DNA of 38,253 nucleotides from Triparma columacea (taxonomy: Eukaryota; Sar; Bolidophyceae; Parmales; Triparmaceae): assembly GCA_030267965.1 (NCBI GenBank), contig BRYA01000340.1, positions 62,517 to 100,769 of the forward strand. Direction: 5' to 3'. Position numbers and translations under genes: made by a program. The stretch's first letter is position 1. Each line of letters begins with the position of its first letter. The notes below the pieces were generated by a model that ran no database searches, was not told the DNA's origin, and worked only from the letters and a program-made list of their open reading frames with translations. This document shows, piece by piece, positions 8,979 to 18,300 of this stretch.

Positions 8979-9379
8979 AGAACTTATGAAGCAAGAAGAG
9001 AGGCAGAAGGGAGAGGAGAAAAAAAAAACAAAGACGAAAGAAATGAGACGATTGAGTTTACTACGAGGTAATATAAACGAACGTTATTGAAATGAATGAA
9101 TTAGTCGTGTTCGTTTTGGTAGTTTTGTTCATTCACTTTTTGTTTTAGAACCCTTTCGAGAGTCCACTCACTGATCGGCACTACTGAACCCCTTCACCAC
9201 TGAGCTTCTCCTCATTTATTTATCCCACTTCCCCTGTACACTGTAGGCACCTATTCCTATAAATCTTACGTTCAGGGGCAACTGTCTACTATACAACACT
9301 CGTCTAGTAATTTCAAGTGCCTTAACCTCTCAACCTCACTCTCAACCGATCGTGACACCGATCCCCCTTGGCATTCATC
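8979..9379. other. intergenic region between two plus-strand genes
   Basis: 401 bp. It starts purine-rich (8979-9050), then becomes mixed. It must contain the 3' end of the polyQ gene and the promoter of the membrane protein gene. No ORF or RNA gene seen. Confidence 0.6.
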
Positions 9380-11185
9380 ATGGACAAATCTTCGGCTCTC
9401 AAAGCCCCCACTGCCGACATCCTTGATGTTTTTCGTGAGATAATGTCCGGAGCGGCCGACAAAGTCTCCTCTTTCGACCTCGCTCAAATCAAGGCCTTTG
9501 CTGAAGGGGAGGAAACCCCCAGCGGTTTGTCCATGCTCGCTATCTCTTGCCTACAGGAGTTGGAGGAAAGGCGCAAGCGGGAGGCGAAAGAGGAAGAAGA
9601 GGCTAGTCAACGTATCAAGAGAACGCTGACATCGGTTGAAGCACCTGGTGTCAGGAGGGGAGCAACACAGGAAAACAACGTTCTTGATTCCTTGTTGGAG
9701 CTAGGCGAGAGGATGGACGCCGATAAGGCTGTAGCTAAGAGCGGCTTCAAGGAGGGCGAGGAAGCTCATAGATTCGACATCACACTCAAGGAAGCGCTCG
9801 TTCAGACAACATGGAATATTGGCGCCATGTTGCTCATATCTGCTTTGCTATGCTTTGTTACAGCAGGGGTAATCTACGTATTTTGGAGTTTTCTACAAGG
9901 AGTCTCTATCCGAGACGCCGCTGTACTTCAATTTGGAACTAACTCGACGATCAAGGATTATAGTCGAGAAGAGTTCTTGGATATTTACTCTGACAAGAGA
10001 GAAAGACGGACAAAGCAATTTCTCAGTATAGTATGCGCATTCTCTTGGGCGAGCTCTTGTGCGTCCACGTTATTTGGGCTTGAGAAGGGCGTACCGTTGG
10101 TTTACTATTCCAGATTCTTCCTCTTCATGGCAATTCCGGCGTTTTTTCCGACTGTTTATTACGCTTGCGGTGGCAAAAGTCTACGGAGTGACGTACTGGT
10201 TGTCATTATGTGCGCCTTTTTTGGTGCAAGCACCTCTATGGTTCCTGATTTAATGGGTAAGGGCATTGGAGATTTGATGCAATTGGCTGTAAAAAGTACC
10301 CGTGACAAAGTAGCCTCAGATAACAATGGAGAGATAGTGAAAGTAAAGACGAAGAAGACAATGAAACAACGACTGAAAACTGCCGTGATCACTTCCCTCC
10401 CCATGCTCTTTATCTGCGTAATGATCGTTGTGTACGCGTCCCTTATATTCGCGCTCTACAATGCATATGACAACGACGCATGGAAAGCGGCAATCTCTGT
10501 TTTTGCTCTCTTGGTGAAAGTTACGGGAAACAAGGCTGAAATCAAACTTATCGAGTTCGTAGGCGATGGGCTTAGTGTCTGGATTGCCGATTGCATGCTG
10601 TTCTCATATGAGTTTTCTACAGCGTTGCTCTGTAGGGTCCTCCAGCTATCTATCCCTTCCCAGCAGATTGCGCAGCTCATGTCGCTGTTCGGATGCATTT
10701 TAGAGATGGGCGTTAGGGTCTTCTTTTTCAACAACTACCTAAAGGATGGTTTGCGAAAGGGAGGGAAATGGACAGAAGAGGAAAAGGTTGCTTACAGGAA
10801 GAGGGGAATGCTGCGTGCACAGGATGGAAATAATGATATGGTCGTGGAGTATTTGTCTTGTGCTGCAGCTGTATCAATTCTGATTTTCGTTGTACCTACA
10901 GGCGCATTAAACCTCGAGGCAAGTCAAGCTGTGGATAGATTGCAAATCTATTCGATTGTCCAATTTCAAGTAGGCCCGGAAGTCATCCTGGACTTCTACT
11001 GCGTCTTCATGGAAGTTTTTGGAGGCTTGGGTGTCTTTCACTCTAAGTATTGGAGCTTACATACAGGTGCAAAGACGACGGAGGGTCGGTGGAGGATCTT
11101 CGGCAACCTATTGAAGAGTTTTGTAACGAAGATATTTGTCACTCTGACGTTCTCCTGTTTGATACTTCTGTCAGTCGCAAAGTGA
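9380..11185 (+). CDS. multi-pass membrane protein of unknown function
   Basis: 601 aa, intronless, from the ATG at 9380 (the longer frame starts with TTG). Residues 1-135 are soluble, with a charged coiled-coil-like stretch (LQELEERRKREAKEEEE) around 60-75. Hydrophobic segments follow: ~143-168, ~215-232, ~240-262, ~270-290, ~338-365, ~370-385, ~430-455, ~495-515 and ~580-600, so about eight or nine membrane spans, with basic loops (KVKTKKTMKQR). I do not recognise a transporter or channel signature. The last nine codons (LILLSVAK, stop) lie in the first unit of a 173-bp tandem duplication, and an intact copy of the same tail lies just downstream. Codon use is less GC-rich than in the dynein gene. 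Confidence 0.75.
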   Translation: MDKSSALKAPTADILDVFREIMSGAADKVSSFDLAQIKAFAEGEETPSGLSMLAISCLQELEERRKREAKEEEEASQRIKRTLTSVEAPGVRRGATQENNVLDSLLELGERMDADKAVAKSGFKEGEEAHRFDITLKEALVQTTWNIGAMLLISALLCFVTAGVIYVFWSFLQGVSIRDAAVLQFGTNSTIKDYSREEFLDIYSDKRERRTKQFLSIVCAFSWASSCASTLFGLEKGVPLVYYSRFFLFMAIPAFFPTVYYACGGKSLRSDVLVVIMCAFFGASTSMVPDLMGKGIGDLMQLAVKSTRDKVASDNNGEIVKVKTKKTMKQRLKTAVITSLPMLFICVMIVVYASLIFALYNAYDNDAWKAAISVFALLVKVTGNKAEIKLIEFVGDGLSVWIADCMLFSYEFSTALLCRVLQLSIPSQQIAQLMSLFGCILEMGVRVFFFNNYLKDGLRKGGKWTEEEKVAYRKRGMLRAQDGNNDMVVEYLSCAAAVSILIFVVPTGALNLEASQAVDRLQIYSIVQFQVGPEVILDFYCVFMEVFGGLGVFHSKYWSLHTGAKTTEGRWRIFGNLLKSFVTKIFVTLTFSCLILLSVAK

Positions 11186-11504
11186 CGAAGCACGCAACTG
11201 TTGAAAAGATAATAACATTCAATTTGTTTTCTGTTTTTGTTGTGCTTACGCTTAGATTACGTTAGTCTTCCTTCTTAATCTTGTCGTAGATGATGTTGTC
11301 GACTCCCGGCCCCCCCGCCCCATTGAACCAGTTGATACTTCTGTCAGTAGCAAAGTGACGAAGCACGCAACTGTTGAAAAGACAATAACATTCAATTTGT
11401 TCTCTGTTTTTGTTGTGCTTACGCTTAGATAACGTTAGTCTTCCTTCTTAATCTTGTCGTAGACGATGTTGTCGACTCCCGGCCCCCCCGCCCCATTGAA
11501 CCAG
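11159..11504. repeat. 173-bp tandem duplication spanning two convergent gene ends
   Basis: Unit 1 is 11159-11331 and unit 2 is 11332-11504. I count five mismatches (about 97% identity). Each unit holds the last nine codons of the plus-strand membrane protein gene and the last ~23 codons of the minus-strand DoxX gene. The plus gene ends in unit 1 and the minus gene in unit 2; the other copy of each tail is an unused remnant. Confidence 0.95.
11262..11331 (-). pseudogene. duplicated 3' tail of the DoxX gene (remnant)
   Basis: On the minus strand this stretch encodes the same C-terminus as the DoxX gene (WFNGAGGPGVDN...KIKKED, stop) with one Val-to-Ile change. It is beyond the real stop, so it is a non-coding leftover of the 173-bp duplication. 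Confidence 0.85.
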
Positions 11505-12205
11505 TAAAGAAGAAAGATGCAAGCGTAGAGGAGGGGCTCTTCGAAGTCATACGAGTAGTTTGGAACATGCCCGAATGGAGCCCCTTGAGGCCCCGTTGAA
11601 GACAGGTGGAAGTACACCGCTCCGATCATCGTACTCAAGAGAGAGAGGGCTGCAGGCCGCGTAAGCAAGCCAAGGGCGAATAACCCCCCGCCGAAGAACT
11701 CTACGTAGTCGTGGACAGCAGACCACAACGTCGCAGGACCAGGAAGAAATCCAAAGTAGGGCTGGACGATGAAGTCTGTGAAGCCATTGAAGGCGTCAGT
11801 ACCAAAGTTACCAGGTCCTACCCCACCCTCAGAACCGTGGTGGATCATCAAAACGCCGGTTGTTACTCTCAAGATGAACAGGGGAACTGAATGTATACCG
11901 GCTGTGGATGTGACCGTCTTGAAAAGCTTCGGCCCGAATATCCTATCGAGGGTCGTCTCTTTCTTCTTCCCGACACCAATCTCCTCGGTATCCATGGGTG
12001 CGAGATAGAGTTTGCCATACTTTGACCTTGCCGAAGTGCAAGCCGAGGTGGAGACCTTCATGCTAGCCAATTTGGACCTTGGTGAAGCGCAAGCTGAGGT
12101 GGAGACTTGCATGCTAGCCAATTCGGGCAGCCCGAAACCAGCAACATTGACACACAATAGTGCTACGGTCGAAATGAGCAGTATTAATATATTAACCTTC
12201 CGCAT
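11435..12205 (-). CDS. DoxX family membrane protein with probable plastid bipartite presequence
   Basis: 256 aa, single exon, ATG at 12205. Residues 1-22 form a signal peptide (ILILLISTVALLCVNVAG) followed by FGLPELA; Phe just after the predicted cleavage site is the mark of plastid import in algae with red complex plastids. The next ~40 residues are Ser/Thr/Lys-rich like a transit peptide and contain a 17-residue tandem repeat (LASM(Q/K)VSTSAC). The mature part has four hydrophobic helices with LRVTTGVLMIHHG, EFFGGGLFALGLLTRPAA and the late LLYACIFLLYWFNG-GG---D, typical of DoxX/DoxD-like proteins, which are poorly understood membrane proteins linked to quinone redox and stress. Plastid location is inferred from the presequence. 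The 3' end lies in unit 2 of the 173-bp duplication. Confidence 0.82.
   Translation of the reverse strand: MRKVNILILLISTVALLCVNVAGFGLPELASMQVSTSACASPRSKLASMKVSTSACTSARSKYGKLYLAPMDTEEIGVGKKKETTLDRIFGPKLFKTVTSTAGIHSVPLFILRVTTGVLMIHHGSEGGVGPGNFGTDAFNGFTDFIVQPYFGFLPGPATLWSAVHDYVEFFGGGLFALGLLTRPAALSLLSTMIGAVYFHLSSTGPQGAPFGHVPNYSYDFEEPLLYACIFLLYWFNGAGGPGVDNIVYDKIKKED
12021..12121 (-). repeat. 51-bp in-frame tandem duplication in the DoxX presequence
   Basis: Units 12021-12071 and 12072-12121 are about 85% identical by eye. They code two 17-residue copies (LASMQVSTSACASPRSK and LASMKVSTSACTSARSK) in the presumed transit peptide. Confidence 0.9.
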
Positions 12206-12440
12206 GAGGCGTAGAAAAATATCAATTTGCCCTCTTCTTTCTTCTCAAATTTGCTTTCCCAACTCTTTTCGACTTTGCAACTCAATTTGAAAGCTTTAAA
12301 TTGGTTGAAATAACGCGCTGTTGCTCTAAACTGACCATAAATTCCACAAATCGGTTCATAAGTAACAATAAGCTCTCACAAGAGGATATTTGATTAGTTA
12401 GAGCAATTAGTCAGGGGTTCAGATCGGGGAGGTCCTAAAA
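12206..12440. promoter_or_regulatory. divergent promoter region, DoxX (-) and Nudix (+)
   Basis: 235 bp between ATG codons, AT-rich relative to both genes. No specific element is recognised. A tRNA-like stretch near 12390-12430 was examined and rejected. Confidence 0.5.
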
Positions 12441-14303
12441 ATGTCTCATTTAAAGCAATTTGTGTTAGGTTTAGGACATATAAGGGGTATGCGACATACA
12501 AGACTCCATACAACACTCCATATGCGATATATATCATCATCTAATATGGGTAAAACATGGAAAACAAAGGAGAGAAAAGGGAAGGAAAGTGGGCAGCTAG
12601 GTACAGGTATTGCAGACAACAAACAAGACAACAAACAAGACAACAAACAAGACAACGAACATGACAAGCAGCAACCTGTCAACACTACTACAAACCCCAA
12701 CTTTGAGGATGTACTTCAGTCAATATTATCAAACTCTTCACAATCTATTTATTCAAAGTACCCCTCACTTGGAGTTGTAAGAAGGTATGTGAAGTCAAGT
12801 AGTGAAGTGAAGTGTGAAGTGATGTGTTCAGCTCTCCAAGCTTATTCTACCTCTCCTCTACGTCGCCATTCCTGCCTCTATTATACTAAATGATATTCAT
12901 ATATACACACACCCTAACTCCCACCCTAACTCCCACCCTAACTCCCACCATCCTCATCTCAACAGGGAGAAATCCGAGGACCTCCGTCTAATGGTGTCAA
13001 ACTACACGACCCCCGCCCTCGCCGGTGCCCTTCGCGATCGCGAGGACACCCTCCAGCTTGCCGCTGCCCTCCTCGCCGCCGGCGACATGGATAATCTGCG
13101 GGACGTCCTCTCACCCCACGAGTCCAAGTACATTGAGGTGCGAAGGAGACGTAGAGTACACTTGGACCTCACGGACGGGTTCAAGACACGGACGTTAGAA
13201 ATGCTAAGGAAGTACCTAGCGAGAATGCCGAGACAAGTTACCAAGGCTCATAGACATAGGGCGGCTATTGTACTGCCACTGTGTAACGTGGACGGGGTGC
13301 CGAGCGTCTTGTTCGAGAAGGTGAGAGAGGGGGGAAGGTGGTTTAGGAGGGTTTTATATGACGACTGTTATTACGTACTAACACCCCTCCAAACAAAACC
13401 CAACAAAAAACAAACCCAAAAACACCTTCAATTCGTTTTCGCTCCACATCGTCCTCACACAACTCCCCTTAGCGTTCTCTCGCTCTCCGCAAGCACCCGG
13501 GCGAGGTGTGTTTCCCAGGTGGTATGGTATCCGAGGGTGACGATCACACTATAGTTTCAACGTGCCTTCGTGAGATGGAGGAGGAGGTTGGGTTGACGGA
13601 GGACGCTACTAATGTGTTGGGGATATTGAGGTGCAACTGGGGGGAGGTGAGATTTTGGGGGGGGGGATTATACTGGAATTATATTTAATAAGTTAACTCG
13701 CACCACCTCACCCCTACCCCCTCACCCCTCTCCCCTTCCTCCTTCCTAGATATCCGCCATCACAGGTATCGCCGTAACCCCCGTCGTCGGTTACGTCGGT
13801 ACCCTAAGTGACTCAAGTCTCTCCCCCAACCCCTCCGAGGTTGAGGAGTGTTTCACCGTCCCCTTATCCGACGTTCTGGAAAAGACTAACTGGGTACACA
13901 AAGACACCGACTCGGCTCCGATATTCGTGGGCGGTCCGCATGTTATCTGGGGACTTACGGCGTATATACTTGATAGGTTTAAGCAGGACGTACTGGCGAG
14001 GTATAGGATATCGTTTAGGGGAGAGGGGGGGGGGGAGGAGGAAGGGGAGTTTGGGATCGAGGTGAGGTACAAGGGGAGGTAGGGGGAGGCCGAATTAACT
14101 CTCTCTTTCTCTCTCTCTCTCCAAACGCCCATCTCTCCCCCCCCCCTCCACCCCCCCCCTCCACCACCAAGCTAACACCATTCTCTACCCCTTCAACGCA
14201 GCATTTGGTACCTCTTGGAGGAACGGGGAGTATCAAGGAGGGATCGGGCTTCAAGAAGGCAGACGGGAAGGGTAGTAATTTGAGTAGTTGGGCCGAGGAG
14301 TAA
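12441..14303 (+). CDS. Nudix hydrolase, CoA diphosphatase type (NUDT7/NUDT8/Pcd1-like)
   Basis: Five exons in one frame, 428 aa: 12441-12784, 12966-13320, 13473-13646, 13750-14061 and 14202-14303. Splices join VVRR|EKSED, LFEK|RSLALRKHPGE, NWGE|ISAITGIAVTPVVG and FGIE|HLVPLGG. The Nudix core REMEEEVGL is at 266-274, preceded by the CoA-pyrophosphatase motif RKHPGEVCFPGG (239-250). Typical later elements are SAITGIAVTPVVGY and HVIWGLTAYILDRF. Family members cleave CoA and its derivatives to 3',5'-ADP and 4'-phosphopantetheine in peroxisomes or mitochondria. The first ~115 residues are not conserved: His/Arg-rich start, possibly mitochondrial, with a 12-bp repeat giving NKQD copies; another ATG at 12546 could be used. 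Exon 4 could read on to a stop at 14080-14082 if intron 4 were retained, but the GTGAGG donor and CTAAC branch point favour splicing. Confidence 0.85.
12614..12660 (+). repeat. 12-bp coding minisatellite (NKQD repeats)
   Basis: Three perfect units of GACAACAAACAA followed by a degenerate one, in exon 1 of the Nudix gene. Being a multiple of three, length changes stay in frame. Confidence 0.9.
12911..12949 (+). repeat. 12-bp intronic repeat (ACCCTAACTCCC)x3 carrying CTAAC
   Basis: Three perfect copies at 12911, 12923 and 12935, followed by ACC. They lie 17-55 nt before the acceptor of intron 12785-12965. Each copy holds a CTAAC, so three equivalent branch points are available. The CCCTAA core is telomere-like but the unit is not a telomere repeat. 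Confidence 0.9.
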
Positions 14304-14373
14304 GCAATGACGTATATTTCATGGTCCAAAAGCCACCTCTTCTTCTTCGAACCCTTTTTTCAACCTACTTCTC

Positions 14374-15259
14374 TCACACCCTCATTGGCTTCCCTATTGA
14401 TTTCGATGAAGCCACAGCCAGTCTTCGCCGCGACGTCCTGATTCTCTTACGCGGAGATGGTTTCAGCGTCTTCTTCACCCCCCCTCCCCCCTCCCCCCCT
14501 TCATCCTCATTCAGCCACTCATCGTCATCAACCCCCTCTCCTCCCACCCATTGCTCCTCCTCCACCCCCCCCTCTTCTATCCCCCCTCTGACATTTTTGA
14601 ACTTCTCCTTGATGGCCCTCTCGAGGAATCCCCCCCCCCCACCCTCCCTCTCAACTTCTCTTGCCTTCCTCTTTTTTCCTGTGTACGTAGTTACCGGGAG
14701 ATCCCTCTTCGCTAGCTTCTTCCTCATGGACACGAGCTTCGCAGACGTGACCACGTGTGCCGACGACGGTACGGCTACAGGGGCCGCCGTAGTCTTCTTG
14801 AGCGTAACCTTGGCAAGTTCTCCAGCCCCAAAGGGAAGCGGACGACCCCTCCCATTCTTCTTCTCAACCGCTGCTGAGGCTGAGGTCACTTTCGCACCGA
14901 CCTTCTGTACGACTTTGCGGCTAACTGTCGCCTTTGCCTTCGCGTCTGCCTCTACTTTGAACCTACTGGGCAGGAGGGTGTTCCCGAGCTCAGCCATGAG
15001 GCTTGTTTTATCCTTGTCCAATGAGAGGAATTCTCGTAGCTCGTTGTTCATCCTGTCGGAGTGACGACACGTTACGTTAGAATCCCCGGCTACATACCCC
15101 CTCCCTTCCCCCTCCCCCTTCCCCACCACCCCCTTCTCACCTCTCGAGGTCTGCAACCCTCTCTTGAAGATCCCTCAGCTGGACGGCCACTTCCTCGCGC
15201 TTCCGCATGGCGTTTACACCCTTCCAGTAGTCCCACATGTATTCTCCGATCGACTTCAT
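14374..15259 (-). CDS. basic coiled-coil protein of unknown function
   Basis: Two minus-strand exons, 15259-15141 and 15052-14374, 265 aa. Intron 15053-15140 (GTGAGA donor, TCTAAC branch point, GACAG acceptor) joins DLER to MNNELRE. Residues ~15-55 (RKREEVAVQLRDLQERVADL then ERMNNELREFL) form a coiled coil spanning the splice, which supports the exon join. The middle is Lys/Ala-rich with K-R-P patches (NGRGRPLPFG). The C-terminal third has Gly/Glu-rich low complexity and ends in a strongly basic PSPRKRIRTSRRRLA segment that could bind nucleic acid or act as a nuclear signal. No domain is recognised. It is divergent from the dynein heavy chain with 127 bp between ATGs, which hints at, but does not prove, a flagellar or microtubule role. 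Convergent with the Nudix gene, 70 bp between stops. Confidence 0.7.
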
Positions 15260-15386
15260 GGCTAATTACTATCGAAAATTAGGTTTGAAGAAAATAGAAG
15301 GGGCCAAACCAAAGCCAAAATCGCAACCGTCTCAAACCCGAATCAAACCCAACCTCCCCAACCCCCTCATAAACAGCAAATTCCTT
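15260..15386. promoter_or_regulatory. short divergent promoter, coiled-coil gene (-) and dynein heavy chain (+)
   Basis: Only 127 bp separate the two ATG codons, including both 5' UTRs. The sequence is A-rich near 15265-15310 and CA-rich later. The two genes almost certainly share control elements. Confidence 0.65.
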
Positions 15387-18300
15387 ATGGACTTTATCAA
15401 GTCCCGAGTTTGTCTCGGACTTGAGGTCGAGGTGAGAAACCCCCCCGCTCCCCTTTGCTCTCCTTCGCAACACCGCAGAACCCCCCATTGCCTGTTCCTC
15501 TCCTCCCGTTCCCTTGTCCCCTCGCAACGAACTCAAACCTTAATCCCTGAATCCTACTCGCAGGCCTCGGCCTTCGACGCACTCGTCTCGGAAGAGAAGT
15601 CAAATCTTCCCGCGAAGGAGCGTTGGCTCGGATGTGAGCATGATGGCTATAGTTATGTCATGGATGCTCTGTTCTCTTCGAAGACAAAGGCAGGTGCAGC
15701 TGCCTTTTTCTTCGTTCTGAGCGCAATTAGCACTGAAGAAGTGGAGGTGAGTATTGTAGGAGGCCCACGAGGCATTCTCGCGCCGAGAATGTCCTATCAT
15801 CTCCCTCTTCTACATCCCTTGGTTCCTCACCCTCACCCTCGCCCTCGCCCACCTCTCCTCCCTTCCCTTCCCAGGAGCAAGTTGAGGACGTGGAGGCAAT
15901 GAAAAAGCGCGACGACGAGATTGCTGCCAAAGCCGCTGAGGAGGCCGCAGCCGCCGCCGCACCTCCCGCTGAACCGACCGCAGAGGGAGAGGAGGTGAGA
16001 ATTTTTGAGACAAAAAACTACTTCTTCTCTGCGCTCCTCTTCTCCCCGCTCGTCACTTACCCCCCCCCCCCCCTTCTTCCCGCAACCTTCCCTTTCCCTT
16101 CGTGTAGGCTGCTCCTGCCGCCCCTGCCGCTGATGCCCCCGCTGCCCCCGCCGAGCCCCTCCCCACAATATTCAAGACCATCAAGAAGACGACAAGCGTC
16201 ATTAAGAAGACCGTTCAGTGCGCGTCCTCTTTTATCCCTGCAGTCTCGGCCTCCCCCAAGGCTGTCTACTTCGTAAAGACCAACGGCGATGCCATCAAGG
16301 CTTCCGATGCCAACCCTCCCCTGGAGTTTGGTTGCATCGCCGGGGATGGGCTGAACAACATGGCGCTTGTCTTGAAGGAGGTTTTCGTCCCCCTCGTGTC
16401 TGCCCCTTCTGCCCCCTCTGCCCCCTCTGCCAAATCCAATGAGTTCAAGGCCAATGTGCAGAAGTTCGAGTCTCAAATATCCCACGCCATCCTGCAGGTT
16501 TCTGGGGATGTCAAGCTTGATATCCCCGACGTTGAGATTGACGACCCCCACGAGCACATCGAGGATTACGCTCTCGTTGCTAAGCTTGAGTCGGCCCTTG
16601 ATGGGTGGAGTAAGCTCGTCGCTAACGTCGTTGAGCAGGAGAACAATAAGAGACCCAAGGGAAAGGGCCCGCTTGCCGAGATTGAGTTTTGGCGCCAGGT
16701 GAGATTTGTTTTCGGTGCTATTGATCCAACTGAGCCTCACTGCTAACCCCCCCCCCCCCCCCCCTTGCAGCGCAATGCCGCCCTCTCAGGCCTCTACGAG
16801 CAGATCAACACCGAGAAGGTGCAAAAGATGCTCAAGGCCTGCCAAATCACCGAGGCTCCCTACCTCCATGCCTTCAACACCCAATTTTCTGAGCTCTCCA
16901 AACTCTACGTTGAGGCCAAGGACAATGTCAAGTTCCTTACAACCCTGGAGCGCCACTTCAAGAATGTCACCGATGGCTCCTTCGCTGCCATCCTCGACAC
17001 CCTCCCTTCAATGATGAACGCCATCAAGATGGTTTGGATCATCTCCCGCCACTACAACACAGACGAGGTGAGAGTCCAGGTGGACGAGTTTCAAAGTAAC
17101 ACAAAGACACAAAGCTTCACTGCCCGAGGGCAATTATTATTACCTTGCCTTTCCCGCTCTGACCCCCCCCCCCCCTTTCTCCTGCCTGCTCGTCGCACTC
17201 ACTTCGCTTACCGCAGCGCATGATCGCCCTAATGGAGCGCATCGCTGGGAAAATCGCCGACAGGGTCGCTCACGAGGTCAATGTTAAGACTATCCTCCGC
17301 AAGCCTCCCCAGATTGCCAAAAACACCATCCTCGAGGCCAAAAATGTCCTCGAGTCGTGGCAGTCCGTCTACCTCGATGTGCGTAATAAGATCGAAATTA
17401 CTGGCACTGACCGCCGCTGGGAGTTTGACAAGAAGCGCCTCTTCGAGACCACCAACCACATGGCGGCCGTGTGCAAGGACCTTCATGAGGTCGCAACCGT
17501 ACTGGACCAGTTCCACAAGTTCCTCGGCCCGGAGCTCAAATCAGTCACCGGTGAGGGCAAGGGTATCGACGACGTTATCTCTCGCGTTGACACCCTTCCC
17601 GAGCGCCTCGAGAACTCCCCTTACGACGTCTTCGATCGCCGCTACCGCGATGCCTGGACTTCCTCCATGCAGCAATTCCACAGCCAAGTCGAGGAGATCG
17701 AGGATATGACCAAGAACTTCATTGAGATTTCGTTCCAGAGGCTCCGCTCTGCCGAGGGCGCCTTCGAGCTCGTCGAGAACTTCAAGAACATCCAGTCTCG
17801 CGATTCCATTAACCAGCAGATTCACGAGCGTTACAAGGACATTCTTTACGCCTACACCAACGAGCTCGAGGAGATCAACTCCATCTTTCAGAAGAACAAG
17901 GACAGCCCGCCTGTATACAAGAACTTTCCTCCAACTGCTGGGGCAATCAAGTGGGCCCTCGACCTCTACCAGCGCGCCAAGAAGCCCATCCTCCGCTTCA
18001 AGGGTCACGAGGGCCTCCTCACGTCCGAGTATGGCGAGAAGGTCAAGAACCAGTACCTTACCTTTGCTCGGTCCGTCGATGCCTTCAAGAACTCCCTCTA
18101 CAAAGAGTGGGAGGCGAGGGTTTCCTTCGTTGCGACGGAAAAGCTCAAGGAACCCATCCTCGACTCCCCCATCCTTGCCGCCCAGCGCGAGAAGGAGGCG
18201 CAGCTTGCCGCCGAGGAGAAAGAGGGCGAGAAGAAGGCTGCCGACAAGCCTGTCCCTGCCAAGAGTAACCCTACGAAGTCCGCGGCCCTTGCGTTCAAGA

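Noticed and set aside
12385..12430. tRNA-like stretch (TTAGTTAGAGC ... GGGGTTCAGATC)
   Set aside because: Distance between the D-like and T-like parts is too short for an anticodon arm, and no acceptor stem pairs.
12905..12950. Interstitial telomere
   Set aside because: Only three units, 12 bp long, with TCCCA between CCCTAA cores; better explained as an intronic minisatellite.
14062..14082. End of the Nudix protein at the in-frame TAG after exon 4
   Set aside because: GTGAGG donor at 14062, GCTAAC branch point at 14171 and a clean 34-codon exon 5 in phase favour splicing, though retention cannot be excluded.
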